From assembly GCF_008831285.2 (NCBI RefSeq), contig NW_022204998.1, positions 1-39,042 on the forward strand: 39,042 bases of DNA, read 5' to 3'. How positions within the stretch are numbered: the stretch's first letter is position 1; the number at the start of each line of letters is the position of its first letter. This stretch comes from Nymphaea colorata. Taxonomy: Eukaryota > Streptophyta > Magnoliopsida > Nymphaeales > Nymphaeaceae. The notes below the pieces were generated by a model. The model ran no database searches and was not told the DNA's origin. It saw only the letters and a program-made list of their open reading frames with translations. Below are positions 11,091 to 21,314 of the stretch, piece after piece. The translations under genes and the position numbers were made by a program.

Positions 11091-12358
11091 ATGACCAGCT
11101 ACATCCAGACCACCATCCACTCCAAAATCGCCAAGTAACCAACACCCCACAAAGACAGGAAAAGACCAGCTCCGACGGCTTCGGAAGCCTAGTTCGCGGT
11201 CGCATCGCAGCAGGCAGGACGGCTCCGCGGGAAGGCGAACAGGAGCTCGACCTGAGAAGAGAGATAGAAGTGGTAATGCGTATGGGATTCAGCTGCCGAA
11301 GAGCAAGGTGAACGTGAATAGAAAGATGCGAAACAAGGTGATTCCTGCTCAGGTGAAGGGATAGGAGATAGTGCTGATGTAGTCGGGAGTTTTCCCAGCC
11401 ATCTACTTCAAGAAGAGTAGTAGTGTTTCTATTCAGCGACGATGCGAAACATCCTAAAATAGTTCGTGTTTCCGGCGACGTGAGGGCGTTGCCTCCTGCC
11501 GACGACCGCACTCCGCTCATCTTCCAGATCGTCAGCAACCTCTTCAACGAGATCACCTTCTACATCTTCAACATCCTCATCGGCGAGAACACCACCACGG
11601 CAGCTTCTACGTCTTCTTCTCCGACTCAGAGACCATCCCCTTCACGAAGTGCTGCAACGCCCCAGTATACGTATAACTGCAGACCAATGGCTCCGGAAAG
11701 ATACTCTGCAATGCCCTCAAATGCCCCCATGCCAACATCGCCGAGTTTCTCATCAACTTCGAAGACGGACGCAAACTGTGGAACAATATCACCTACTTCT
11801 CAGAGGCCTCCGAAAAGGATAGGGAACTCAGAGCACGGATCTCCAAAGTCATCCGCAATGGCAATACAAGAAGGTCAACCTGGTCGGCATCGTCCAGGAC
11901 ACCTCCAAACAGATCGTCGACCTCTTCTACGACATGAAGAGACCAGACAGGTGGAGCAGCCTCACGAGGAGGAGGGAGAGCACCCCACTCCCTTCATCAC
12001 TGGCGGACACTACGAGGGAGATGCCAAATCCTAGCCCAATGAGCCTGGCGAGTCCATCGAGGAGATGCTGCAGGACGAGTAGAGCAACCTGGACTGCCTG
12101 AAGCTCAAGATAGGCTACCTGGTGAAGCAGGACAAAGACATCCAGCGCAAGATAGCTCGCAGCATCGTCAGCGAAGGGAAGGTGTTCCAGAAGAACTTCG
12201 AAATGATCAAAAAGATCGATGAGTTCATGCTCACCCAGAAGAGCTCAAAGCACAATACCAAGATTAGCTTTCCGCGACTCATGGACCAGCTGCGGAAGAC
12301 CAAGACCAAGGAAAGCGATAAGAATCGCTCGGTTTCAGCCTACCACTCCTTTCTGTGA
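11091..12358 (+). CDS. hypothetical protein with three 20-nt introns
   Basis: The start is ATG 11091 (MTSYIQTTIHSKIAK). Three introns of exactly 20 nt at 11135-11154, 11273-11292 and 11417-11436 each fit GTA-N11-A-NNN-AG. Removing them gives a continuous frame through a basic, low-complexity N-terminus. The middle part (LIFQIVSNLFNEITFYIF and FLINFEDGRKLWNN) looks like a folded domain. The C-terminus is helical and charged, ending in AYHSFL before TGA 12356. Four missing bases (near 11475, 11600, 11866 and 11950) are required; with them the coding length is 404 codons. No family recognised. The gene is divergent from the coiled-coil gene at 10162-11005, with only about 85 bases between the starts. 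Confidence 0.6.
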
Positions 12359-12404
12359 CATCAGCTTTCTTACCTGCTCACTAAAATCCATCAAAAATCA
12401 TGCA

Positions 12405-13364
12405 TCACTTGAAGATCTTGTGTCCTGACCTGCGCTCCCCCCGCTCAGGAGGCATCTACTTGTTGTTCAGCTGGATCTTTATCTCGTTTTCGGTCTGCAG
12501 GTCAGTCTCAGGGTCTTCTCCCGCCCAGTGCCACCGCTTGTCGTCCCTCCACACTCCCTACCTTGCCTCGCCCTGCTTGTTGATCAGCTTTCCCTTCCCC
12601 TAACGCTTACCGTTCGCCCAGTTGCCCTAAAAACGCGCCCGTCAGGCCACTTGTATCTTCCGAAACCGTGCTTCTTGTCGTGCAAATACTCGCCCTCGTA
12701 GGACCTGCCATCGTCCCAGGTATGCACTCCAAATCCATGCATTTTGTTGTATCTCCACTCGCCCTTGTACTTGCGCCATCGCTCCAGAAATACTCGCCGT
12801 ATCCGTGGATGTGGTTTTCGTGCCACTGGCCAGTGTAGTAGCTGCCATCAGGCCACAGGTAAATACCCTTGCCCTCCTTCTTGCCCTTGTTGTACTCGCC
12901 CTCGTACTTGCCTCCGTCAGGCCACGTCTCCACGCCCTGACCGCTCTGCAGGTTGTCCACCCAGTATCCCTCGTGCATGGCTCCACTGTGGTGCAGGTAA
13001 ACTCCGAATCCGTTGGCCTTGTCGTCCAGCCACTCGCCCTCGAAGCTGTCTCCGTCCTCGAACTCGATCCTGCCCTTGCCGGTGATCTTGTTGCCCCGCC
13101 ACTCGCCCTCGAAGGTGCTGCCGTTGGGAAATGTCTGAATGCCTTGCCCTTCGCGTTCCCCATACACCCACTCTCCCGTATAGGTGCATCCTGATTCGAA
13201 CTTTACGGTGGGTAATTTTTCCTTATACTCTCCCTGGACTTCAGCCTTTATCAATTCGAACAATGCGTTTTCCTAAAGGGCTCCTGGGTCTTTTTCAACG
13301 GCTCGTCTGCGTTTTTTAGGTGTTACCTTTTGAAAAAGGGGTGTTTTTGTTCTGCATTGGCCAT
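12405..13364 (-). CDS. MORN-repeat protein (nine MORN motifs)
   Basis: The start is [12 protein letters not shown] (ATG at 13364). A 20-nt intron at 13307-13326 joins a short first exon to the main body. Nine consecutive MORN units follow, each about 23 residues of the form Y/F-x-G-E-W...G-x-G...x-x-D-G, for example [14 protein letters not shown] and [14 protein letters not shown]. The roughly 60-residue tail is charged and ends in [12 protein letters not shown] arrays form rod-like scaffolds. In ciliates they occur in radial spoke heads (RSP1/RSP10-like) and in membrane-linked lipid kinases; no kinase domain is present here. Two single bases appear missing, near 12635 (T run) and 12780. The predicted length is 313 residues. 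An RSP1-type role is possible given RSP4/6 about 2.4 kb away, but it is not demonstrated. Confidence 0.82.
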
Positions 13365-13602
13365 CTGTGTGGCTCTGAAGCGTTCTCTGGGGTTTTCAGC
13401 GACAAAATTTTCGCAAAAGTTACGGCAGTTATTATCATTGCCCATTACTTTTTTATAAGGAGTGCGTGGAGGTTGGTGGAGCGCTGTCTAGCTGCTCCGA
13501 AAAGAATATTGGGGTGGTATTTGTGACGGGATATTGGTTATAAGCAAATGAGAAGTAGCACAAGATGGGTAATATAAAATATCAATGGAGATTGCCGTGT
13601 TT

Positions 13603-14079
13603 TCACATCCTACCGCTCAGAATGCACAACAGGCGTGAGGAATCACCTTGGTTCATGGTCTGGAAGGTATGCCTGTGATTGGCATATATGGCCTGCCACT
13701 TGTGGTCCTCCTGGGGGTATGTTGAGGTCTGTTCATGTATGAAATTGCATCTGCTTCCGTAGCAGCAAAACCCCTTCTTGGCGAATGCGTGGCACCCCTT
13801 GGTCTTATAGGATCGATTGTGTTCCATATTGATCCGCAGCTCTTGAGGACCGTGCGCGAACTGGCACTTGCCTCCGTAGGGACAATACCCCTTCTCCATG
13901 TAATTTTTGCAGAGGGAACTCTTGGCCTTGGAGCACCCTCCGCGGTAGGTGAGCATGAGGGGCGAGCAGCCGAGGCTCTCCTGGCGAAACTCACCTTCCT
14001 CGCCCTCAGTGGAGGTCTCTGACTTTAGATCGAATGATGAGGAGTAGCTGTAGTCACTGGTAGTGATGGATTGGCTCAT
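13603..14079 (-). CDS. tandem CCCH zinc-finger RNA-binding protein (TTP-like)
   Basis: An intact 158-residue frame has no intron and no break. Two zinc fingers fit C-x8-C-x5-C-x3-H exactly: CKNYMEKGYCPYGGKCQFAH and CHAFAKKGFCCYGSRCNFIH. The 18-residue spacing between fingers and the YKTKGC lead-in before the second finger match the tristetraprolin/ZFP36 family. Such proteins bind AU-rich elements in mRNA 3' UTRs and promote decay. The N-terminus is Ser-rich (MSQSITTSDYSYSSS) and probably regulatory. The C-terminus is short. Confidence 0.88.
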   Translation of the reverse strand: MSQSITTSDYSYSSSFDLKSETSTEGEEGEFRQESLGCSPLMLTYRGGCSKAKSSLCKNYMEKGYCPYGGKCQFAHGPQELRINMEHNRSYKTKGCHAFAKKGFCCYGSRCNFIHEQTSTYPQEDHKWQAIYANHRHTFQTMNQGDSSRLLCILSGRM

Positions 14080-14555
14080 GCTTCCCTGTAATGCGATTAT
14101 TGATTATAGCCTAAAAAAGATGGATATCACTTATAATACCAAGCACGCCCGCCACCGCATCGCCAAACGATGACACGCATTAATCCCTATCAATAGACTC
14201 CCGACTATCCGACCGTAATTGCTTATTCATACTCTTAGACGCAATTATGTATAAATTCATTCCACGTAGAATCCTCTGGAATTGGGTGAAGGCGATACAT
14301 GGGTGTTCTTTGCTGGCGAAACCCTGATGGAGGGAACGCGAAACACTAAGCCTGCTCATTTTTAGCCTATTTGCATTCATATTTTTTTTTAAATAATTAC
14401 AACATGGGTGATGAAAAACCATCACAAATATCCAAGTTTTTTTACCCATCACCCCCCAAAGAGACACCAGACACCCCATTGGTTAGATTATCGATGGAGG
14501 GGATTGGCGGAATTAATACGGGAAGCCATACTGCAGATACAGATTTGAAAGAGAA
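14080..14555. other. intergenic region, no convincing gene
   Basis: The 476 bases lie between the CCCH gene start and the 3' end of the next minus-strand gene. Open frames exist on both strands under the UAR=Gln code. The plus-strand one (from 14404) begins MGDEKPSQISKFFYPS but then runs antisense into the neighbouring gene. I see no RNA gene. It should hold the CCCH promoter. Confidence 0.5.
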
Positions 14556-15692
14556 TCAAATATTCCTTATATTACAGTAATACGATTTGTCCAGGACAGT
14601 GTTCTTGAAGATCTCCTCCAGCTCCTCCTCCTTCTGGTGGAGCCGGAACGGACTGTTCCCCCTCATGAAATTGTCCAGGTCGACCACCCGCCACTGTCCG
14701 AACCTGTACTTGCCCAGCCACTCCACCAGCGTCTCCAACTTGTAACGCGACTACAAGTGAGGAGGAGCCACCATCTCGTTCTCTATCACCACCAAATGCT
14801 AGTATGTATTGAGCTCGTCCGGAACCGGCAACTCAGGCACCGACAGACGGATGGGAGTCTTGACCAATATGAGAATGCGCATCAGCATCTTCTCGTACCC
14901 CTTGTATACGGTCTTGTTGGAAACGGGGTCAGAGAAACGCTAGTTGTCTTGAGTCAGGTAGAGAGGAGTGTAGGTGATTAGGCCAAACTCCTTGTCTTAT
15001 GCGTAGCGGTGGTACTGGGACGGAGGCTAATTCTAGCTGCGGACGATCGATAGTCCTCTCACCATCACTGCATCCACAATTCGGCAGCTCTCCTGCATCT
15101 CCTCTCCGAATTTCTTGTCCTCTGCTATCTTGACCTTATAGCCCTTTTCGGCTGCCACGTCCAAAGACTGCAGAATCTTCTCCTTTAGGCCTGCTTCCAG
15201 ATATTCGTCCATGAAGCTGGTATTTCTATCGACGATGGCGTAGAGGGTGGCCTTGTAAATCTTGAGGAGGTAGTCGGTGATGGTGGTGGGGTGGATGCGG
15301 TAGTAGCTCATCACTCTTTCAGGCATGTAGCCGTACGACTCATGGTAGGTCTTGCGATTGATGCCGCACAAGGTGAAGGGCAATTCTACCTTTTTCGCCA
15401 ACTCTATTCGCAGTAGCTCATGGCGTTTCCTTAGTCTCTACATGCGGTCCTTCAGTTCTTCGCTGACCACCTCGCGCTCGATCACTCGGTCCACTGAATG
15501 CACGCCAGCCTCAGGGTCACGCGGTTTCTTTATTTCGGGGATGATGTCATCTAGATCCTTGCCGCTTTTGGTTATCTTCTCCAGCTCGCTCTGCTTACTG
15601 AAATTGCATCTTATCCTGAGAGTAGGCAGCAGGGACAGTCTGGCGGCGCTGCTGGAGGCGAGGATGAGTGATAGCAGTTTCCTGTTGATCAT
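14556..15692 (-). CDS. probable mitochondrial protein, possibly Tim44/mL45-like
   Basis: An intact frame of 378 residues carries nine TAG/TAA Gln codons and no intron. The N-terminus MINRKLLSLILASSSAARLS is basic, hydroxylated and free of acidic residues, as expected of a mitochondrial presequence. The middle (ATLYAIVDRNTSFMDEYLEAGLKEKILQ onward) has the alpha-then-beta pattern of Tim44-like/NTF2-fold domains found in Tim44 and mitoribosomal protein mL45. The C-terminal half (for example YKLETLVEWLGKYRFGQWRVVD) fits such a domain loosely. The family call is tentative; mitochondrial location is the better-supported part. The gene lies 30 bases from the 3' end of RSP4/6, on the same strand. Confidence 0.72.
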
Positions 15693-15722
15693 TAGAATTA
15701 TAATGCCATCGAATAATCCTGA

Positions 15723-17149
15723 TCACTCTTCCACTTTCTTGTTCTCGTCGTCGGAGTCCGGCTCCAGCTCATCAGGCGGATCCTTGGGATTGGGCTCGTG
15801 GCACTCGTCGACGTCGTCCGCCTCAACTCCGATGTCTTCTGGCCCCACTGGGTGGAATGGTAGCTGGGATGCCTTGAGTCCGAAACCGATGTAGATGGAA
15901 GCAATTCCTTATTGGATGCAACGGTGATCCATCCTGGCCAGTGGGGATTCCTCAGCGCTACAACAGCGTAGCAGCTGGTGGTTCCCTCCTCCTTGCCCAC
16001 GTTGTTGAACAGCTGAGTGCTTCCGTATGTTCTTACGGTCCAGCATCCCTACAGTCCGAACTTCTCCAATCCTAAATCACAAAGATTATACCTTTGTCCT
16101 CGTTGATAGCCTTGAGGCGTTCAATTTTGGGATCAGTTTCTGCCAGTTTGGCCAGGAACTCTTCCTTTTGCTCTTCGGTGAGTTTGGGATCGACGAAGTA
16201 GGTGGCTCTGCCCTGCTTGAGGATGTAGGGATTGAAGTGAACCCAATTTTAGAGGTTGGAAAGCTCTGCGAAGTCTGGCATTTTGAACTCTTCAGCGAAA
16301 TCCACCTCGTCGGGATTGTCTTAGAGTGGAGCGTATAGGCCTTTGGGGACTATTTCGCAGTTGTGAGTGATGCGGACCAGCTGAGCTTTGAGCAGGTGCT
16401 TCTCCTGACCTTAGAAGGGAGGACTGGAGACGACCTTTTTGTTCAATTCTCCGCTGAATGTGTATTTGATGAGCCTGGATGTTCGTAGTTGTTGTGGAGT
16501 CACAAGAGGCAGCTAAATCCATTCAGAACTCACTGAATTATCGATTAATTACGAGAGTTTTGACTGACCCAGTAGGTATTATAGTTTGCTCCTTCTTTCA
16601 CCTTTTCCACATCTGGACCAGCTTTTGCATCGTTTGCCTGCTTGGGCGATCCCTCAATGACCAGATAGTCGCCTGCTCTTGTCAGTATCTTTCCCCAAAA
16701 TCTCACCCTCACTGCCTTCTTGGCCTCCGCCAGCCGCTTCAGAGCCGCGTGGATGCGATACGATTCCTCCTGCCGAAGCCCACTCCCACCTTACCGAACA
16801 GTCTCTCGCTATGCTGGTCGAAGTTTGCCACGATGCGCTCACTCGTCTCCTTCGCTGCAAAACCGTAAAGCGCTCCTCCTGGGGCAGCCAGTGCGCATAC
16901 TCGACTTTGCTGTTGAGGAATCGATGCAACTGCATTGAAGCTGTTTTACTTATTGTTCGCTGAGTGGGGACTTGGGCGAGTAGTGATGCTTCTTAAGGTA
17001 CTCGGATATGTATTCGAAGTTGGTGATGGGGGGAATCTTGTCCTTTTCGAAGGCAGTCAGCTGCGGGATCAGTTGCGAGAGGTGGTCGTACAGCGAAGCC
17101 GACTCTTTCTAATTGGGTGGAGGCGTACCGACTATGGCTGTAGTTTCAT
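15723..17149 (-). CDS. RSP4/6: radial spoke head protein RSP4/RSP6
   Basis: After removal of four 20-nt introns (17109-17128, 16930-16949, 16533-16552, 16072-16091) the product of about 449 residues aligns along the RSP4/6 family. It has LYDHLSQLIPQL near the N-terminus, RFWGKI, YNTYWV, EWIQLPLVTPQQL, LIKYTFSGELN, PPFQGQEKHLLKAQLVRI, VPKGLY, NWVHFNPYILKQGRA, VVALRNPHWPGW and SIYIGFGLK. The acidic tail ends in DDENKKVEE before TGA. RSP4/6 forms the head of axonemal radial spokes and transmits central-pair signals to dynein arms. Three single bases seem missing (near 16878, 16775 and 15907). The break near 16775 could be mistaken for a fifth 20-nt intron (16770-16789), but that stretch starts GTG and lacks the A at position 15. 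The start is MKLQPQS, just upstream of intron 1. Confidence 0.93.
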
Positions 17150-17304
17150 TTGCTTGAGCCTATCGGTGACCAAAGAGTTTAAGTTCTACATTCAAATGGA
17201 ATGTGTAACTTTATTATTAAATATAAAGAGAAGCAAGGCGAGGGATAGTGGTAATATGGGACTCAAAAAGGTTATCTTAATTAATGCATATGATAGTTAA
17301 TTGA

Positions 17305-17590
17305 GCTCTGGTATTGATGGGCCCACATATGTAGGGATATACTCCAAGCATCCTTACACTTGGTATATTTGGACGCGCCTGTACCGCGTCCCTGAGTGCC
17401 TGATGACTGGCGGTTGTTATGACTCTTTTTTGGACTTTTGGGGTATGGATGTGTGCTGTTTGAGATGATGGCCAAATTCCCCCTCTTTAAAGGCAAGGGG
17501 GAACTCGATTAGATCCATAAAATCAATAAAATTCTGGGGACGCCTAAGGTTATCAATTTGATTTAGAGATGTTTTGATTCAAAATTCAGC
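17305..17590 (+). pseudogene. decayed internal fragment of the MOK-like kinase gene
   Basis: This stretch resembles the kinase gene at 20023-21239. GCTCTGGTATT at 17305 matches 20277 onward. The copy then jumps to the end of intron 2 and exon 3, and follows the kinase (APE region, subdomains IX-X) to about the position of 20730. It keeps a remnant of the intron (CCACATATGTAG), so it is a DNA copy, not a retrocopy. Substitutions have changed the TEY activation motif and other residues. It cannot encode a kinase. Confidence 0.8.
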
Positions 17591-17801
17591 GAATGTGTAA
17601 AAATAATTAATAAAATATCGTTTCAGTCGAAGGATATAATGCGATGAACCAGATAAGTCTCAGAGCCAAAAAGATGATCTGAGGTTACCATATCATTTTA
17701 ATAATTTTTTCTTCAAAGATCAGTCAATGATGCTATTTATCAACAACTTATTTGGAATTATAATTAAAAATCTATCATTAATTCTTAAAGTTGGAAGTTT
17801 C

Positions 17802-18527
17802 ATGAAGGGAGTAGTCATTTTGCTGCTGTTATCTGTGTGTTTAGCACTTCACAATCATGAATCCGCAGGGACTAAGCTAGACCATGCGGAAGAAACTGAT
17901 CATTTCCAAAAATCTCCAACAAGCTCTCATTTGACAATACAGCCTGACCATCAACAACTTGTGGATAACGCTTTAAATGATATGGAGAGGGTGGTAGCCC
18001 CTCTATTTAGTTTTACATGTGATAGGGGCTACAAAAGAGGAAACAACATCAACATCGTAAATACGATGTCCTAGCCCATACAGTTGACCGATACCTATCT
18101 GTACAGTGGAAAGCTGTTGAAAACTGGGCCAGTGCAATTAACGACCAATACGACTGGAACCTGGAATTATGTGAAAAAGAGTGGGACCGCCTCTGGCTCA
18201 TATGGATGCTTGGTGTGGAGTTTAGGGGGTGATTCCCAATTAGTGTTAGTGTACTAAAATCCTTGGTCTGCTTACAATTTTGCAGAAGTTTGCATTTTCA
18301 CTGGCTCAAAAAGAGTCTCAGCATAAGCTTACTACAACTTGCTTTAATTTAACTATCCAAGAAGCAATTGTGTGCGGATGGATAACCAAAATTCAAGGAA
18401 AGATTCCTTTTACGAGACCAAGAAATTAACATTCAAGAACTATGTGGTTTCTGCATCTGACAAGTATGAGTATACGGATGGCTGCTATACCCAAGAAGTG
18501 AATGTGGCAATCGGCAGGACAGCATGA
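17802..18527 (+). CDS. secreted protein, actinoporin/cytolysin-like (tentative)
   Basis: An intact 241-residue frame with Gln at TAG/TAA. A signal peptide (MKGVVILLLLSVCLALH) is followed by a roughly 60-residue polar linker and a domain of about 160 residues. In that domain the order of a Gly-Cys-Leu-Trp beta strand, a hydrophobic strand, a Pro-Trp-Ser-x-Tyr-Asn segment, a Lys-Arg-rich turn and a Tyr-Tyr-Asn segment resembles the actinoporin-type membrane-binding pore-former fold (sea anemone cytolysins and relatives). The similarity is by eye and weak; another secreted beta-sandwich is possible. Unlike animal actinoporins it has several Cys residues. The ATG at 17802 is chosen because it is the one conserved in the duplicate. 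Membrane lysis of prey or competitors would be inference only. Confidence 0.6.
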
Positions 18528-18775
18528 TCTGTGAGCCTCAAATTATTGAATTATCTATCCATTTTGAATGAATCCTTAAAGCTAATCCATCAAAACTAGG
18601 TTCTGAGGTGGGGCTTGGCTGGCTGGGGAAGATTTAATAGGGGTTGATTGCCTGAGAGGTCTGAAAATAAAAGGGAGTGTTAATGTTTGGTAATATAGAA
18701 GTCTTGGAATTATCGGTATGATGGCTAATAGAATTCTGTTATTGATGGGGTAGTTTGATGTATAAATAATATTTA

Positions 18776-18825
18776 ATGGACCAGTACCGGTTGTAGGCGA
18801 AGAAGGGCGAGGGTACTTTTTCTGA
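18776..18825 (+). pseudogene. 5' fragment of the MOK-like kinase gene
   Basis: About 50 bases identical or nearly so to 20023-20072, starting at the kinase ATG and covering the Gly-rich loop codons, then ending abruptly. The neighbouring upstream spacer is also duplicated. It is a truncated copy at the end of duplication unit 1. Confidence 0.88.
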
Positions 18826-18835
18826 GTCTATTGCT

Positions 18836-18885
18836 GGCTGACCCAGTAGGTATTGTAGTTTGCTCCTTCTTTCACTTTTTCCACA
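18836..18885. pseudogene. short fragment of the RSP4/6 gene
   Basis: About 50 bases match 16561-16611, an exon of RSP4/6 just upstream (in gene orientation) of its intron at 16533-16552, with three or four mismatches. The fragment keeps the same orientation as the parent and is wedged between the truncated kinase start and the beginning of duplication copy 2. Confidence 0.82.
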
Positions 18886-20073
18886 GAATGTGTAAAAATA
18901 ATTAATAAAATATCGTTTCAGTCGAAGGATATAATGCGATGAACCAGATCAATTTCAGAGCCAAAAAGATGATCTTAAGTTACCAGATCATTTTAATAAT
19001 CTTTTCTTCAAAGATCAGTCAATGATGTTATAATTCTTAAAGTTGGAAGCTTCATGAAGGGAGTAGTCATTTTGCTGCTGTTATCTGTGTGTTTAGCTCT
19101 TCACACTCATGAATCCGCAGGGACTAAGCTAGACCTTGCTCAAGAAACTGATCATTTCCAACAATCTCCAACAAGTTCTCATTTGACAATACAGGCTGAG
19201 CGTCAACGACTTATGATGAGGCAGTAATTCGTTTAGGGGTGCGGTAGAGCATAAATTTAATTTTACATGTGATAGGGGCTACAAAAGAGGAAACAACATC
19301 AACATCGTAAATAAAACGCCTAGCGCATACAGTTGACCGATACCTATATAAACAGTGGAAAGCTGTTGAGAATGGGTCAGTGCTATTATGGACCGATACT
19401 CCTATAACCTGGAATTTTGTGAAATGAATTTGTCCGCCTCTGGCTCCTCTGGATGTATGGTGTGGAGTTTAAGTGGTGATTAGCAATTAGTGTTAGTGTT
19501 CTAAAATCCTTAGTCTGGTTACAATTTTGCAGAAGTTTGCATTTTCACTGATTCAAAAAAACTCTCAGCAAAAGATTCCTTCAAGTTGCTTTACTAGAAC
19601 AAACGAAGAAGTAATTGCGTGCGGATGTATAAACGAAATCCAAAGAACGATTAATTTTACGACCTCGAGGGATTAAAATTCAAGAATTATCTGGTTTCTG
19701 CATCTGACAGGTATGAAAAGGTTGATTCCTGCTATATCCAACAAGTGAATGTGGCAATCGGCAGGACAGAATGATTTGCACCCTCAAATTATTGAATTAT
19801 CTATCCATTTGAATGAACCTTAAGCAATCCATCAAAGCTAGGTTATGAGGTGGGGCTTGGCTGGCTGGGGAAGATTGAATAGGGGTTGATTTCCCGAGAG
19901 GAGATGTGAGTGTGGTGGCAGTGTTTGGCAATATGTGGCAATAAGGAGTGAAGGACTTATCGGTATGATGGCTAATAGAATTCTGTTATTGCTGGGGTGG
20001 TTTGATGTATAAATAATATTTAATGGACCAGTACCGGTTGTAGGCGAAGAAGGGCGAGGGTACTTTTTCCGAG
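18886..20073. repeat. tandem duplication, copy 2
   Basis: Second copy of the roughly 1.24-kb unit at 17591-18827. It ends by running into the intact MOK-like kinase gene, so this is probably the ancestral junction and copy 1 is the displaced duplicate. Many substitutions and small indels separate the copies, so the event is not recent. Confidence 0.85.
19054..19774 (+). pseudogene. broken paralogue of the cytolysin-like gene
   Basis: Aligns along its whole length with 17802-18527, beginning with the same signal peptide and ending at an equivalent TGA (19772). A net indel near 19200-19260 shifts the frame to a TGA at 19270. Further indels and substitutions follow, including a change that creates TGA where copy 1 has AAG (near 19424). 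The damage goes beyond single homopolymer slips, so I read it as a pseudogene, although sequence errors may add to it. Confidence 0.7.
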
Positions 20074-21239
20074 GTGTTCATGGCGCAGTCGATCAAGACG
20101 CACAAGCTGGTCGCCATCAAGTGCATGAAGAAGAAGTACGAAACCATCGAAAAGGTCAAAAAACTCAAAGAAATACAGGCTCTCAAATTACTCACGCCGC
20201 ACTAACACATCATCAAACTCATAGAAGTCCTCTACGATGAACCCACAGGTACTCCACGCCACACCCAGGCAAACTGGCTCTGGTATTCGAACTCATGGAG
20301 CAGAATCTCTACGAGTGCCTGGTGCGGAACAAGAACCTGCAGAGCCAGAAGGTGAAGGTCTACATGTACCAGCTCCTCAAGTCCATCGACTACATCCACG
20401 GCAAAGGCATCTTCCACAGAGACATCAAGCCCGAGAATGTGCTCATTTCGGGAGATTCCATCAAACTCGCCGACTTCGGCTCGTGTAAAGGTAACTACCC
20501 ACCCATATAGGCATATACTCCAAGCAGCCTTACACTGAGTATATTTCGACGCGCTGGTACCGCGCTCCCGAGTGCCTGATGACTGACGGCTACTATGACT
20601 CAAAGATGGACGTTTGGGGGTATGGGTGTGTGTTGTTCGAGATGGTGGCCAAGTACCCCCTCTTCAACGGCAAGGGGGAACTCGATCAGATCCACAAAAT
20701 CAACAAAGTCCTGGGAACGCCGAAGCAAGCTTTGATTGATCTGTTCAAGAGCAGAGCCACCCACATGAGCCAGAATGAGTTTAATTTCCCTCAAAAGAAA
20801 GGCATAGGCTTCGAAAAATTGCTTCCGAACGGACCAAGGAACTCATTGACCTCCTTCAAAAACTGCTCGCCTATGATCCAGCCTAGCGAATCACAGCGAA
20901 ATAGGCCCTAAAGCACGAATACTTCGCAGACGTAGCAAACATGACCCAATCCAACTTCCGCTCCACCATCTTCGGCATGCCTCACTCCTCCTCCATCAAC
21001 AAGGCCACCGAGCACGACGACACTCCCGAAAAGTCCATGAAAATCAAGAACAAGAAAGAGGAGAAGTCGAGGACGAGGCCAGCTCGCTGCCTCCCATCCA
21101 CCAGCTGAGACTGGACGTCAAGCTTAACCTCTACGGAGCCACCAGCAAGACGCAGGACAACGTCTTCAAGAAGACTCTGGTGGGGATGAAGAAGAAGGAA
21201 GAGGCCTACCTGGTCGCCGGCAAGAAGATGGATCGATGA
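20023..21239 (+). CDS. MOK: MOK/RAGE-like ciliary Ser/Thr protein kinase
   Basis: With two 20-nt introns (20249-20268 and 20491-20510) removed, the product is about 392 residues. All kinase landmarks are present: Gly loop [12 protein letters not shown] lysine, HRDIKPEN catalytic loop, DFG, activation segment with [11 protein letters not shown], and DxWGxGC. The string [15 protein letters not shown] and LLTDGYY-like and [14 protein letters not shown] segments place it in the MOK branch of the RCK (MAK/ICK/MOK) family. These kinases act in cilia and regulate ciliary length and intraflagellar transport. Missing bases near 20832 and 21062 break the frame in the C-lobe and tail. The 5' end and an internal part are copied at 18776 and 17305. 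Confidence 0.92.
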
Positions 21240-21314
21240 AATCCCCTCCCTTGGACCGCTGATTCCCTTTTTACCCATCAGCACCCATCATATTATTAAC
21301 ATCATCATCACTCA

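Larger units (their letters stand above)
17591..18827. repeat. tandem duplication, copy 1
   Basis: About 1.24 kb duplicated at 18886-20073, offset about 1.25 kb. Both copies begin with AATGTGTAAAAATAATTAAT, contain a cytolysin-like gene, then a shared AT-rich spacer, and end with the first about 50 bases of the MOK-like kinase gene. Copy 1 also contains an insertion around 17735-17780 that is absent from copy 2. Confidence 0.85.

Noticed and set aside
14180-14479. Minus-strand ORF upstream of the CCCH gene
   Set aside because: It continues into the CCCH gene in another frame and shows no domain; consistent with chance opening where only TGA stops.
14404-14778. Plus-strand ORF starting MGDEKPSQISKFFYPS, with a PIP-box-like start
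   Set aside because: After about 50 codons it runs antisense through the well-supported mitochondrial-protein gene. The PCNA-binding resemblance lacks the key Gln position.
16770-16789. Apparent 20-nt GT-AG intron in RSP4/6
   Set aside because: It starts GTG and lacks the A at position 15 found in all accepted 20-nt introns. Keeping it as coding with one missing base gives a smooth GKVGVGFG segment.
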